Shown: positions 53,581 to 62,810, counted from the stretch's first letter. The stretch: DNA of 64,000 bases from Alteromonas_F sp964429915 (GCA_964429915.1 CAYSDZ010000001.1:124001-188000); one strand, 5' to 3'. Notes: generated by a model from the letters alone, not told the origin. A program made the numbers and translations.

Positions 53581-55029
53581 TTATTTCTTAGCAAATTCTG
53601 ACGTGTCTTTGGGCAACGTGGCTGCTACCAATGCACGTGGAATGGGGCCATTTTGACCTATTAAGTAAATTTTTCTGTCTGCGTCACCGCGCTCTTTTTG
53701 CGCCAATAATACTTGCGCATCTGGATGGGCATTTTTAATCAATGACGTAATTGATAATCCTGAATTAGCGACGCGAAGGAGCTCTTTCCCTTTAGCAAAG
53801 GATTCTCCGCCGTTTTCGCTATTCCATAATGCAACGACACCATCAGTACCACTGTCGTCAGCAAGAATGTATTGTATGTCACCGTTTGGACTCACCGTAA
53901 AAGCGCCTCTTGATTGACCCGAATCCAGTCCATTCACTGTGGTATTGCCAACCCACTCATTGCCATTCCAGCGTATGTGGCGGGTTAGCTTTGGACCACC
54001 GGTCTTTTTGCCTAAATCTTCACCCACATTGATGGCGATGTGAGGGTGGCCGTTAGAATCTAAAGCGCTTGAGCCGTTAAAGGTCCAATCTTTACCCGTA
54101 TCGAGTACTAATGCTTTTTTATCAGCCATTTCGCGCGTTAACGGCATAGGCAGAGATTCACCTTCAATATTTCGCCACGTTCCCTTGTCAGTATCGAAGA
54201 TCATAAAGTAGGCATCATGTCGTTCGGTAGTATGTCCTCTTGAGGTTGCGTCTGTATCCCAACATAAGTGATAGTCAAAACTAACGATAAGTTCGTTACC
54301 CTTGCCTTTACCCACCCAAGCATACCAACTGTCAACCGCTTTTAAGTCGTCTCGTCTTTTATGCTTCAAAAATGATATGGGCGCATCAAATGTTCGGCCA
54401 TGATCTGTCGATTTTTGATACACCCAATCGCTTCGGTGCGCGCCATGTCGGTAAAATAAATAAATGTCGCCGTTGTCCATTTTCATAGCTTGGTTATAAG
54501 TGCCAAACACTGATATGTTGTCGACTTCGTCCCACTCCGTAATGTCTAAGGGGCGTTTGGATATAGAGTGCTTATTCGCTCCGTGATGCACATTACCTAA
54601 TGGATTTTCACCGTGATGGTGATCGCCACCGTGACCGCCGTAAAAAATATGTACATACCCAAGGTCATCAATTAAAAGGGTTGGCTTTCCATGGTTATCA
54701 AACTTGGTTCGCCCTTCCCTTCTGCCTAGCTCGCTAGTACCCGCTCTAAATGGGCCTTTCCAACTCTGCGTTTCATGGTGATAAGTCGCTACATAAGGGT
54801 CTTCAAACGGCCCTTGATAAGATACATAGGTAATACCATTATGGTACTCACCCGCTGGGTGTTGAACAACGGCTAAAGGGTTGCCCGTGCCATTATCAGC
54901 AAAATATTCCACTTTTTGAGCGGCTGCCTCTGGAGTAGCGACCGATGTTGATTGATCTGATTGACATGCTGATAACAGCTGCAACGCACCAGTGCAAGCA
55001 GCTACGTAGAACAATTTTTTTAACATCAT
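53581..55029 (-). CDS. PL25-type ulvan lyase (lipoprotein)
   Basis: 482 residues with a lipobox (L-L-S-A-C, Cys22), so probably held at a membrane rather than released. A seven-blade propeller. H113 and H133 (20 apart) and Y178 and R194 (16 apart) match, from memory, H123/H143 and Y188/R204 of the Pseudoalteromonas PL25 enzyme exactly in spacing. The H-G-G-D-H-H-H-G stretch follows the second His. It would cut ulvan next to sulfated rhamnose, leaving unsaturated uronate for the next gene, GH105. AGAGG precedes the first ATG. Confidence 0.87.
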   Translation of the reverse strand: MMLKKLFYVAACTGALQLLSACQSDQSTSVATPEAAAQKVEYFADNGTGNPLAVVQHPAGEYHNGITYVSYQGPFEDPYVATYHHETQSWKGPFRAGTSELGRREGRTKFDNHGKPTLLIDDLGYVHIFYGGHGGDHHHGENPLGNVHHGANKHSISKRPLDITEWDEVDNISVFGTYNQAMKMDNGDIYLFYRHGAHRSDWVYQKSTDHGRTFDAPISFLKHKRRDDLKAVDSWYAWVGKGKGNELIVSFDYHLCWDTDATSRGHTTERHDAYFMIFDTDKGTWRNIEGESLPMPLTREMADKKALVLDTGKDWTFNGSSALDSNGHPHIAINVGEDLGKKTGGPKLTRHIRWNGNEWVGNTTVNGLDSGQSRGAFTVSPNGDIQYILADDSGTDGVVALWNSENGGESFAKGKELLRVANSGLSITSLIKNAHPDAQVLLAQKERGDADRKIYLIGQNGPIPRALVAATLPKDTSEFAKK

Positions 55030-55079
55030 TTCTTAACCTCTGACGATTTATAAACCTGTATTAAAAAGGTGAGAATCGA

Positions 55080-56492
55080 TCAGTTTTTATATTGTTCAAA
55101 CAAATCAAAAAACTCTTTTGCTACTTTGGGCTCTTTGGCGGCCAAATTATGACTTTCGCCAGGATCTTTCAGAATGTCGAAAAGTGCTAACTCCGCATCG
55201 AAACCATAGCGAACTGCTTTCCAGTGCCCTTTGCGAGCTGCTTGGTAAGTGTCACCGATAACACCTGAGTTTGGATCGCCAACCTGCTTTGAAAACTCCC
55301 AATACAATAGGCGCTCTGGCATTTCTGCTGGACTATCGTTTAACAATCCTTTAATGGATACGCCATTAGTCCGCACGCGAGGCACAAGGTTCAAATTAAC
55401 TCCAGCAATGTCAGCAACAGTAGGAAGCACATCGGCAAAATTCCAAGGTGTTTTATCTACACGTCCCTGCTTAATTTGAGCTGGCCATTGCATCAGCATA
55501 GGTACATGAATGCCGCCATCGAATAAGTCTCGCTTTTGCCCTTTATATGGCCCCGCCGCTTTTAAATATTCAGGGTCAGCACCGCCTTCATCATGCGGAC
55601 CGTTGTCAGAAGTAAATACAATCAGCGTATTGTCTAATTGTCCCTGTTCTTCTAAGGTCTTTATGATTTTTCCAATGTAATCGTCAAGTGCTGACACCAT
55701 ACCTGCTAATACGGCATTAGGCTTATCAACAGGCTCAGGATAGTACGCCGCATATTTATCTGCTGGCACACCACCTTTCATCCCAGTGTAGGGTTCTTCT
55801 TTAAAGGAATATTGTTCGCTGTATTGCTCTGGCACCCCGAGCTCAGCATGAGGAGAGGAGTAAGCCAACATGATGAAAAATGGGTTGTCTCTAGGTGTTT
55901 CAATATACTTGATGACTTCTTTAGTAAATAATTCTTGGGCGTAGGCTCCTTTCTTGCCGCCTTCATTTTCTTCAATGCGAATTTTTTGCCCATCGCGCCA
56001 CAAGATATGTGGATACTGACGATGACCTTCTAGAATAGAGTACATGCCATACCACGTATCAAATCCCATTGCTAAGGGATCGGTAACTCCCATTTGCGAA
56101 CCGATAGAGTACTTCCCGAATAAAGCCGTATCGTAGTTAGCGTGTTTCAACACATGCGCCATAGTGATATCAATTTCTTGAAGTTTTACCGTGTTAGAGT
56201 TGTTCGACATAAAGCGACCGTCACGACCTGTAAATAAAGAAACGCGAGAGGGAGAACAAACCGTATTACCTGCATACGCATGGTCAAAGCGAATACCATT
56301 TTTGGCTAACTTATCTAAATTAGGCGTTTGTATTGACGTATCGCCGTACGCGCCGACTTGGTTAAACCCTAAGTCATCCGTCAGTATGAAAAGAATGTTT
56401 GGTTTTTCAGCGGCTTGCAAGTGCGAAGAGAAAACCAAAAGAAGAGAAAAACAGAGTACCAGTCGGCTAATACTGCGGGAGAATTTTGTCAT
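55080..56492 (-). CDS. S1-family sulfatase, first gene of the main operon
   Basis: 470 residues with a signal peptide (cleavage about LQA). Metal strand I-L-F-I-L-T-D-D-L; active site T-V-C-S-P-S-R (C79); G-K-Y-S-I-G; S-P-H-A-E-L; T-S-D-N-G-P. A canonical arylsulfatase-like S1 enzyme. It leads the operon sulfatase-PL25-GH105-GH78-sulfatase-MFS-GH43, and its leader contains a strong hairpin (56509-56535). GAGGT precedes the ATG. Confidence 0.92.
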   Translation of the reverse strand: MTKFSRSISRLVLCFSLLLVFSSHLQAAEKPNILFILTDDLGFNQVGAYGDTSIQTPNLDKLAKNGIRFDHAYAGNTVCSPSRVSLFTGRDGRFMSNNSNTVKLQEIDITMAHVLKHANYDTALFGKYSIGSQMGVTDPLAMGFDTWYGMYSILEGHRQYPHILWRDGQKIRIEENEGGKKGAYAQELFTKEVIKYIETPRDNPFFIMLAYSSPHAELGVPEQYSEQYSFKEEPYTGMKGGVPADKYAAYYPEPVDKPNAVLAGMVSALDDYIGKIIKTLEEQGQLDNTLIVFTSDNGPHDEGGADPEYLKAAGPYKGQKRDLFDGGIHVPMLMQWPAQIKQGRVDKTPWNFADVLPTVADIAGVNLNLVPRVRTNGVSIKGLLNDSPAEMPERLLYWEFSKQVGDPNSGVIGDTYQAARKGHWKAVRYGFDAELALFDILKDPGESHNLAAKEPKVAKEFFDLFEQYKN

Positions 56493-56508
56493 GTCAGCTT
56501 ACCTCAAA

Positions 56509-56535
56509 GGCTTTATTCTACAAGAGAATAAAGCC
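56509..56535 (-). promoter_or_regulatory. Hairpin in the leader of the main operon
   Basis: A perfect 10-bp stem GGCTTTATTC / GAATAAAGCC with a 7-nt loop, about 16 nt from the sulfatase start and right before its ribosome-binding site. It could protect the mRNA end, modulate initiation, or act as the terminator of the aldolase unit upstream. Confidence 0.6.
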
Positions 56536-56646
56536 ACTAAACTTATATTATTTGAGGTTAGCAATACTACATGAATTGAATAATCGCCAAAAGCGTTATT
56601 TTGATTTTTTGTGACTATTTATGACTCTTTTTGTTACAAGAACGCA

Positions 56647-57726
56647 TTAATCTACATAGCGCTTAACACAATTCAATTCTTCAAAGGCTTGAATAAGTCG
56701 AGTTGTCATAGATTCTTCCATTTTTCTCAACCATACTCTTGGATCGTAAAATTTCTTATTTGGCCCATCTGAACTATCTGGGTTACCAATTTGCGTTTGC
56801 AAATAGCCTTCTTTATCTCTGTAGTAAGTGTGAATACCTTGCCAACTTGCCCATTGCGTGTCGGTATCAATATTCATTTTGATAACCCCATAGCTAATTG
56901 CCTCAGCAATTTCTTCTGCGCTAGAGCCCGAGCCGCCATGGAACACGAAATTCAATGAATTAGTCGGTAAGGTATATTTTTCACTGACAAAGGCTTGAGA
57001 GTTTTTCAATATAGACGGCGTAAGCTTAACATTGCCGGGTTTGTATACTCCATGCACATTGCCGAATGATGCAGCAATGGTAAAACCTGGGCTGACTGCC
57101 ACAAGATGTTCGTAGGCATAAGCGACGTCTTCAGGTTGGGTGTAAAGCAAGGCATTGTCGATATCTGAATTATCGACTCCGTCTTCTTCTCCACCTGTTA
57201 CGCCAAGTTCGATCTCGATAGACATATCAATCTTTGCCATACGCTTTAGATAATCAGCGCTGATTGCTATATTTTCCTCAAGGCTTTCTTCAGACAAATC
57301 TAACATGTGAGAGCTGAATAGAGGTTTTCCCGTTTGAGCAAAATGTTTTTCACCTGCGTCAAGCAAGCCGTCTATCCACGGTAATAATTTTTTTGCAGCA
57401 TGGTCTGTGTGAAGAATAACCGGCACTTGATAATACTGAGCAGCAATATGAATATAGTGCGCTGCGGCAATTCCACCACTGATGGCGCACTCATGTGCTG
57501 ATAACCCCACGCCTTTACCGATGAAAAACGACGCGCCGCCATAGGACAATTGAATAATAATAGGTGACTGAATATCTTTCGCTGCCTGTAATGCAGCATT
57601 AACTGAATGAGTACCGACAACATTTACGGCTGGATAGGCAAAATTGTTCGTTCGCGCTTCCTTGTATAGCGTTTCAACATCGTCTCCACTTAATACACCT
57701 ACGGGTACTTTCTTTGTTAAGCTCAT
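56647..57726 (-). CDS. fbaA: Class II fructose-bisphosphate aldolase
   Basis: 359 residues, the size of the E. coli FbaA (class IIA) type. Zinc ligands in L-H-T-D-H-A, S-I-E-I-E-L-G, G-N-V-H-G-V-Y and V-F-H-G-G-S-G-S; K-M-N-I-D-T-D-T-Q-W-A binds phosphate. It cleaves or forms fructose-1,6-bisphosphate; in a xylose operon it would handle pentose-phosphate carbon, though a different substrate among class II aldolases is possible. It follows xylA by 190 bp and has AGAGGAG before its ATG. Confidence 0.9.
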   Translation of the reverse strand: MSLTKKVPVGVLSGDDVETLYKEARTNNFAYPAVNVVGTHSVNAALQAAKDIQSPIIIQLSYGGASFFIGKGVGLSAHECAISGGIAAAHYIHIAAQYYQVPVILHTDHAAKKLLPWIDGLLDAGEKHFAQTGKPLFSSHMLDLSEESLEENIAISADYLKRMAKIDMSIEIELGVTGGEEDGVDNSDIDNALLYTQPEDVAYAYEHLVAVSPGFTIAASFGNVHGVYKPGNVKLTPSILKNSQAFVSEKYTLPTNSLNFVFHGGSGSSAEEIAEAISYGVIKMNIDTDTQWASWQGIHTYYRDKEGYLQTQIGNPDSSDGPNKKFYDPRVWLRKMEESMTTRLIQAFEELNCVKRYVD

Positions 57727-57876
57727 AACGCTCCTCTGCGAAGAAAAAAATACTCACGATATATCAACATGTACTCGAACACATATCAATGGTTATTAGT
57801 CTATTTGATTTAAATAAAATAAGGAATTAAGGAGGGGGTAACACACAATTTACTTGAAAAAAAATAGGAATAATCA

Positions 57877-57902
57877 GAGAAAACGATTTACATCGTTTCC
57901 TC
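57877..57902 (-). terminator. Hairpin after xylA
   Basis: The stem GAGAAAACGAT / ATCGTTTCCTC has one mismatch and a TTAC loop; a T-rich stretch follows about 14 nt later on the minus strand. Confidence 0.55.
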
Positions 57903-57916
57903 TTACTCAGAAGAAA

Positions 57917-59236
57917 CTAACCAAACAAAACGCGATTCACTTTGTTTTCCATTAGCTCTTGTTGACCACTTACATGCTTAGGCGAAAGCGAGTGATCAAA
58001 GGCGTAACTTGCTAAACTCTCAAGCGAATGCTCACCTGACAGAATCGCTTTGCCTAGGTTTGCATCCCAACCTGCATATCGCTCGTTCAATTTGGCACTA
58101 ACAAAATCGTTTTCTATCATTTTTGCAGCTTTTTTCAGTGCAATCGCTAAATGATCCATTCCACCAATATGGCCATGGAATAAGTCGACTGGATCAACAC
58201 TTTGACGGCGTAACTTGGTGTCGAACATAAAGCCACCCGTTTTGAAGCCACCCACTTTAAGGATATCGTACATAACTAGAGACAGCTCAGGCACGTCGAT
58301 GGGGAACTGGTCAGTGTCCCATCCATTTTGAGCATCACCGCGGTTAGCGTCGATTGAGCCAAACAAACCCAACGAGATAGCCGTGGCAATTTCATGGTGG
58401 AACGAATGTCCGGCAAGCGTTGCATGATTCACTTCAATGTTTACTTTGAATTCGTTTTCCAAGCCAAACTGTTTTAAGAAACCATAAACCGTAGCTGTAT
58501 CATAATCGTATTGGTGCTTTGTAGGCTCTTGAGGCTTGGGTTCAATAAGCAAAGTACCCGTAAAGCCAATTTTATGTTTATGCTCTACGACCATCTGCAT
58601 AAATTTACCCATTTGCTCTCGCTCACGGCGCAAATCGGTATTTAACAAGGTTTCGTAACCTTCACGGCCGCCCCACAGTACATAGTTTTCACCGCCCAAA
58701 CGCTTGGTTGCATTCATTGCGTTGAATACTTGTGTAGCTGCATAGGTAAATACTTCAGGATTAGGGTTTGTCGATGCACCTGCTGCGTAGCGCGGATTAC
58801 TGAATACGTTAGCCGTACCCCATAATAGCTTTCGGCCTGTTTCAGCTTGCTTTTGTTCAAGAACGTCAGTCATCTCGGCAAAGTTATTGACATAGTCTTT
58901 TAAGCTGTCGCCCTCTGGAGCAACATCGATATCGTGAAAACTGTAATATGGCATACCGAGCTTGCTGAAAAACTCAAACGCGACATCAGCTTTTTCTTTT
59001 GCTTTTGTCATTGGATCACCAGCTTTCAACCAAGGACGCCCAAAAGTGCCTTGGCCAAACACGTCTGCGCCGTCCCAACAAAAGTTATGCCAATAACATG
59101 CAGCAAAACGCAAATGTTCTTTCATGCTTTTGCCGAGCACCATTTCATTTTCATTATAATGACGGAAAGCTAGTGGATTGTCTGAATCCAGGCCTTCGAA
59201 CTTTATTGCATCGATATTTTCAAAATATTGTGACAT
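57917..59236 (-). CDS. xylA: Xylose isomerase
   Basis: 439 residues, normal length. It converts D-xylose to D-xylulose. Motifs: Y-S-F-H-D-I-D-V-A-P-E-G (catalytic His), N-Y-V-L-W-G-G-R-E-G-Y-E, T-L-L-I-E-P-K-P-Q-E-P-T-K-H-Q-Y, and the metal pair region I-E-V-N-H-A-T-L-A-G-H. It starts 30 bp after xylB with GGAG at the ribosome-binding site. The AT-rich palindrome ATTAATTAGCTAATTAAT (59254-59271) spans the xylB stop. Confidence 0.96.
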   Translation of the reverse strand: MSQYFENIDAIKFEGLDSDNPLAFRHYNENEMVLGKSMKEHLRFAACYWHNFCWDGADVFGQGTFGRPWLKAGDPMTKAKEKADVAFEFFSKLGMPYYSFHDIDVAPEGDSLKDYVNNFAEMTDVLEQKQAETGRKLLWGTANVFSNPRYAAGASTNPNPEVFTYAATQVFNAMNATKRLGGENYVLWGGREGYETLLNTDLRREREQMGKFMQMVVEHKHKIGFTGTLLIEPKPQEPTKHQYDYDTATVYGFLKQFGLENEFKVNIEVNHATLAGHSFHHEIATAISLGLFGSIDANRGDAQNGWDTDQFPIDVPELSLVMYDILKVGGFKTGGFMFDTKLRRQSVDPVDLFHGHIGGMDHLAIALKKAAKMIENDFVSAKLNERYAGWDANLGKAILSGEHSLESLASYAFDHSLSPKHVSGQQELMENKVNRVLFG

Positions 59237-59266
59237 TGTGTATTCTCCTACACATTAATTAGCTAA

Positions 59267-60721
59267 TTAATATAAATCTTTGATTTGCGCATACAACGCT
59301 TGAAACGTTTGTCTTCTTTTTGAGTAAAGCGCGGTGTTTTGTTCATTTGGCACATGTTGTTGTACCAAATCAGGTACCGGACAAACTTCGGCAATAGACA
59401 AGGTATTATTCACGCCCAATTTGGCTAATCTTGCAGCACCCAAAGCGGGTCCAACCTCCCCGCCTTGTCGATAGCTTACCGGCAGTTGAAGAATATCGGC
59501 TAACATTTGACGCCAATAAGGGCTTCGCGCGCCTCCACCAATTAGACTGATATCGTCTGCTATCAATCCAGACTTGTGCAAAACCTCTACCCCATCAGCA
59601 AAAGCAAATGACACACCTTCTAATACTGAGTGAGTCAATGTTGCTTGGTCTGTATTGTGAGTTAAGCCAAAGAAGCTGCCAGTAGCCGACGGATTATTAT
59701 GCGGCGTTCGCTCCCCACTTAAATAAGGCAGGAACAGAGGTGCATTTTCGTAATCAATGTCTGCTTTATTGAGTTCATCCAATAAAACACCCACTTCTTT
59801 TTTGGCAATCGACTCTGCATACCACTGTAGGCAACTTGCCGCACTAAGCAAAACAGACATCAAATACCATGTGTTTGGCAACGCGTGACAAAAACTGTGA
59901 ACGGCTGATTCTGGATTGCTGCTAAAGCCGTCACCGACAACAAAATAAACCCCCGATGTACCTAAAGACAGCATTCCTTGTCCGGGTTTTACGATTCCCA
60001 CACCTACTGCGCCTGCGGCATTGTCTCCTCCTCCGGCAACAATAGGAACCGAAGACATTCCCCATTCATCCGCTAAATCTTTTTTTAGATACCCTGTTAT
60101 TTCATTCCCTTCATATAGGGTAGGCATATGCGACTCATTCAAACCGCTAGCAACAAGCATTCCTGAGTGCCATGTGCGTTTCGCCGTGTCCAACCACATT
60201 GTGCCGACTGCGTCAGACATGTCAGACGCGTAATCTCCGGTCATCAAAAAGCGCAAGTAATCTTTGGGCAGTAGCACCTTATTGATTCGAGCAAACAAAT
60301 CGGGTTCGTGCTCTTTCACCCACAACAGCTTTGGCGCAGTAAAACCCGGCATTATGAGATTACCCGTTACTTCGCGCGCGCTGGTTTCGGTCGATTCTAT
60401 TTTTACACACTGTGCCTCGCAGCGACCATCATTCCACAAAATTGCAGGGCGAATAACATCGGCATTGTCGTCGAGCAGCGTCGCACCATGCATTTGCCCA
60501 GACAACCCAATGGATTTAACTGATTGTAATTTGTTTCGTTCTTTAAGTGCTTGCATCGCTTGGCAAAACCCGTCCCACCAGCTGTTAGGATCTTGCTCAG
60601 ACCACAATGGGAAGGGGCGTGACACAGATAACGGAGCATTGTGGCTATCGACCAAATTACCTTCTTCGTCACATAACACCACTTTGATACCAGAAGTACC
60701 TAAATCGACGCCTAAATACAT
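59267..60721 (-). CDS. xylB: Xylulokinase
   Basis: 484 residues of the FGGY kinase family. It phosphorylates D-xylulose to xylulose-5-phosphate. The N-terminus Y-L-G-V-D-L-G-T-S-G-I-K, the G-L-S-G-Q-M-H-G substrate loop, M-L-S-L-G-T-S-G-V, and G-G-G-A-R-S-P-Y-W-R-Q are diagnostic. First gene of xylB-xylA-fbaA. Confidence 0.95.
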   Translation of the reverse strand: MYLGVDLGTSGIKVVLCDEEGNLVDSHNAPLSVSRPFPLWSEQDPNSWWDGFCQAMQALKERNKLQSVKSIGLSGQMHGATLLDDNADVIRPAILWNDGRCEAQCVKIESTETSAREVTGNLIMPGFTAPKLLWVKEHEPDLFARINKVLLPKDYLRFLMTGDYASDMSDAVGTMWLDTAKRTWHSGMLVASGLNESHMPTLYEGNEITGYLKKDLADEWGMSSVPIVAGGGDNAAGAVGVGIVKPGQGMLSLGTSGVYFVVGDGFSSNPESAVHSFCHALPNTWYLMSVLLSAASCLQWYAESIAKKEVGVLLDELNKADIDYENAPLFLPYLSGERTPHNNPSATGSFFGLTHNTDQATLTHSVLEGVSFAFADGVEVLHKSGLIADDISLIGGGARSPYWRQMLADILQLPVSYRQGGEVGPALGAARLAKLGVNNTLSIAEVCPVPDLVQQHVPNEQNTALYSKRRQTFQALYAQIKDLY

Positions 60722-61146
60722 ACTTAAGTCTCAGTTTTTAATTGTTAAATGTTGGGCATAAGCGAGTTATCTGAGCATTAACTCATTAACGAAGCGCGTT
60801 ACCTTTACGATAGGAGCTAATGATAATTTTTGACGTCCTTCTTGTCTAGCTATCATTTGATTAACATTTTTAAAAAAATTAAGACAAAACAAACTGAGGC
60901 TTTACAATTTTAGATTTAATTTGTGAGCGTCTATGTAGGATTACTGGGTAAACATTGTTGAAAGGTGGATACAACAGACTTTTTATTACCCTGCTCTCCA
61001 TCACCTTAACGTAAAGTGTACAATAAACCAAACTTCACGCGTTCGGCGTTATCACATTCTCCAATATTTAAGATTTCAACTATTTTTTTAGTCGCATATT
61101 CGATACTGTTCGTATCCATTCTATCTGTCCATAAACAACGTTTGTT
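60722..61146. other. Divergent intergenic region between xylB and the K+ transporter
   Basis: 425 bp; it carries the xylB and transporter promoters. A 65-codon frame at 61006-61203 has no supporting features and overlaps the transporter start. I see no tRNA fragment, integrase remnant or clear operator here. Confidence 0.55.
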
Positions 61147-62466
61147 ATGAAATTTATTGTCAATTATATTCGCACCATTTCTCCAGGTGCGGTACTTGTA
61201 CAAGGTTACCTGTTTTATATGATTTTTGGTGCCATATTACTTTCATTGCCTTTTTCGCAAGAAATTGCGACATCGGGTTTAGATGCATTGTTTATAGCTG
61301 CATCAGCAGTATCTACCACGGGCTTGGTTACGATTGACCCCGGCACGCATTTTTCTTTTTTTGGAGAAGTGGTGATTTTCCTGTTGATACAGCTGGGTGG
61401 TATTGGATACATGACATTCGGGTCGTTCATATTGCTTTCGCTTCGTCATAGCGCATTGAATACAACGATGCGCATAAGCAAAAAAGCCTTTACGCTACCT
61501 GCCGATTTTGACCATAAATACTTTATAAAGAAAGTAGTCATATTTACGGCCGTGGTTGAATTAATTGGTGCACTACTTCTCTTTTTGTTTTTTATCGCTG
61601 CTGGAGAGAAAAATGCAATTTGGCTAGCTATTTTTCATAGCGTCAGCGCTTTTTGTACGGCAGGCTTTAGCCTATTTTCAAACAGCTTCGAAAGTTATTC
61701 GGGTCATGTGGGTATAAATGCTGTCATTAGTGCGCTTTCTATTGTCGGCGCAATCGGCTTTATTGTGCTTGTTGACGTATGGGACTTAGTGCGCGGCCGT
61801 CAAGAAAATCTACATTTCACCTCTAAAATCATCCTCAAAGTCACCACCCTATTCTTAATGGTAGGCACCGTATTTTTTGCCGTGGCAGAACCCTCAATAA
61901 ATGCCTTACCGCTTGAAGAGCGCTGGATGGCGGCATTCTTCCAGATAATGACAGCAACAACAACGGTAGGTTTCAACACTGTTTCTATCGGTGCCCTGAG
62001 CCCTGCTCTGGTTATGCTTATGTACTTTTTAATGCTTTTTGGCGCATCGCCTTCTGGCACCGGGGGAGGGTTAAAATCCACCACTTTTGCCGCATTGTCC
62101 GGTTTAGTGAAAAGTACCTTAAAAGGCCGATCACGAGTAAGGCTACAAAAACGGGTCCTGCCGCTGAACAAGCTAAGGATTGCTACAAGCAGTTTCGTTT
62201 ACTACTTTTTTATTTTATTTATCGCAATGATTGTTCTACTGCTAACCGAACAATCAACAATGGACGTCATCATGTTTGAAGTGTTCTCAGCATTGGGCAC
62301 GGTAGGCTTGAGCATGGGGTTAACTGGCGAACTGACGCCTATTGGTAAACTCATTTTCGTATTGCTTATGTTTATGGGGCGCGTGGGAATCTTAACCTTC
62401 GGTATTATGATGACGACGCATGATGAAAGTCGTGAAGAAGAAAAAGATAATGATTTAGTCGTCTGA
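61147..62466 (+). CDS. KtrB/TrkH-type potassium uptake membrane subunit
   Basis: 439 residues, about eight to ten membrane helices in four M1-P-M2 repeats. Each repeat has its selectivity-filter glycine: V-S-T-T-G-L-V, F-C-T-A-G-F-S, T-T-T-V-G-F-N, and L-G-T-V-G-L-S. The gate-loop G-A-S-P-S-G-T-G-G-G-L-K lies in the third repeat. The length fits KtrB (about 440) better than TrkH (about 480). Its cytosolic NAD/ATP-binding partner is not next to it. Housekeeping, right border of the polysaccharide locus. Confidence 0.9.
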   Translation: MKFIVNYIRTISPGAVLVQGYLFYMIFGAILLSLPFSQEIATSGLDALFIAASAVSTTGLVTIDPGTHFSFFGEVVIFLLIQLGGIGYMTFGSFILLSLRHSALNTTMRISKKAFTLPADFDHKYFIKKVVIFTAVVELIGALLLFLFFIAAGEKNAIWLAIFHSVSAFCTAGFSLFSNSFESYSGHVGINAVISALSIVGAIGFIVLVDVWDLVRGRQENLHFTSKIILKVTTLFLMVGTVFFAVAEPSINALPLEERWMAAFFQIMTATTTVGFNTVSIGALSPALVMLMYFLMLFGASPSGTGGGLKSTTFAALSGLVKSTLKGRSRVRLQKRVLPLNKLRIATSSFVYYFFILFIAMIVLLLTEQSTMDVIMFEVFSALGTVGLSMGLTGELTPIGKLIFVLLMFMGRVGILTFGIMMTTHDESREEEKDNDLVV

Positions 62467-62474
62467 TTTGCTTT

Positions 62475-62740
62475 TATACCCGTTCCACCTCAACATGCTC
62501 GTTTCAGAGCTATCACAGCGTTTTTGTGGCAAGGCATACTTGAGAAGGAATGTGGTTAACCTTTCGAACAAGTATAACGCAGTCATAAAAGCGCTGTGAA
62601 GCTCCCAAGGGCGAAGCCTAAAAGGATTTACCCTGCGTCAAATTGTTTCGACATGGAATCACCATGCCTTCTCCCATTTTCCTTGTTTAAATCCTTTTAT
62701 TCGTTCGCTGAATCGAGCATGTTGAGGTGGAACGGGTATA
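62475..62740. mobile_element. MITE-like element, copy 2 (266 bp)
   Basis: Same length and orientation as 3413-3678. Here the 27-bp terminal inverted repeats (TATACCCGTTCCACCTCAAC onward) are perfect, so this copy is likely younger or better preserved. It lies 8 bp past the K+ transporter stop. A short frame within it (from 62596) is found only because of the repeat and is not a gene. Confidence 0.88.
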
Positions 62741-62755
62741 TTTATGCAAATAATG

Positions 62756-62784
62756 AAAAGGCAGCTTCGAAGAGCTGCCTTTTT
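62756..62784. terminator. Bidirectional terminator between the K+ transporter and pntB
   Basis: An 11-bp stem AAAAGGCAGCT / AGCTGCCTTTT with a 6-nt loop; T runs on both strands. Confidence 0.9.
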
Positions 62785-62810
62785 GGTCCTATGAAATCAG
62801 TTTTATGAAG

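Noticed and set aside
9779..61146. Integrative island with tRNA attachment sites
   Set aside because: No integrase gene and no copy of the tRNA 3' end near 60.7-61.1 kb.
61006..61203. 65-codon frame before the K+ transporter
   Set aside because: It is antisense to the transporter start, with no ribosome-binding site or family resemblance.
62596..62808. Short protein frame starting in the MITE
   Set aside because: It derives from the repeat's own sequence and would run through the transcription terminator; such frames appear wherever the MITE lands.
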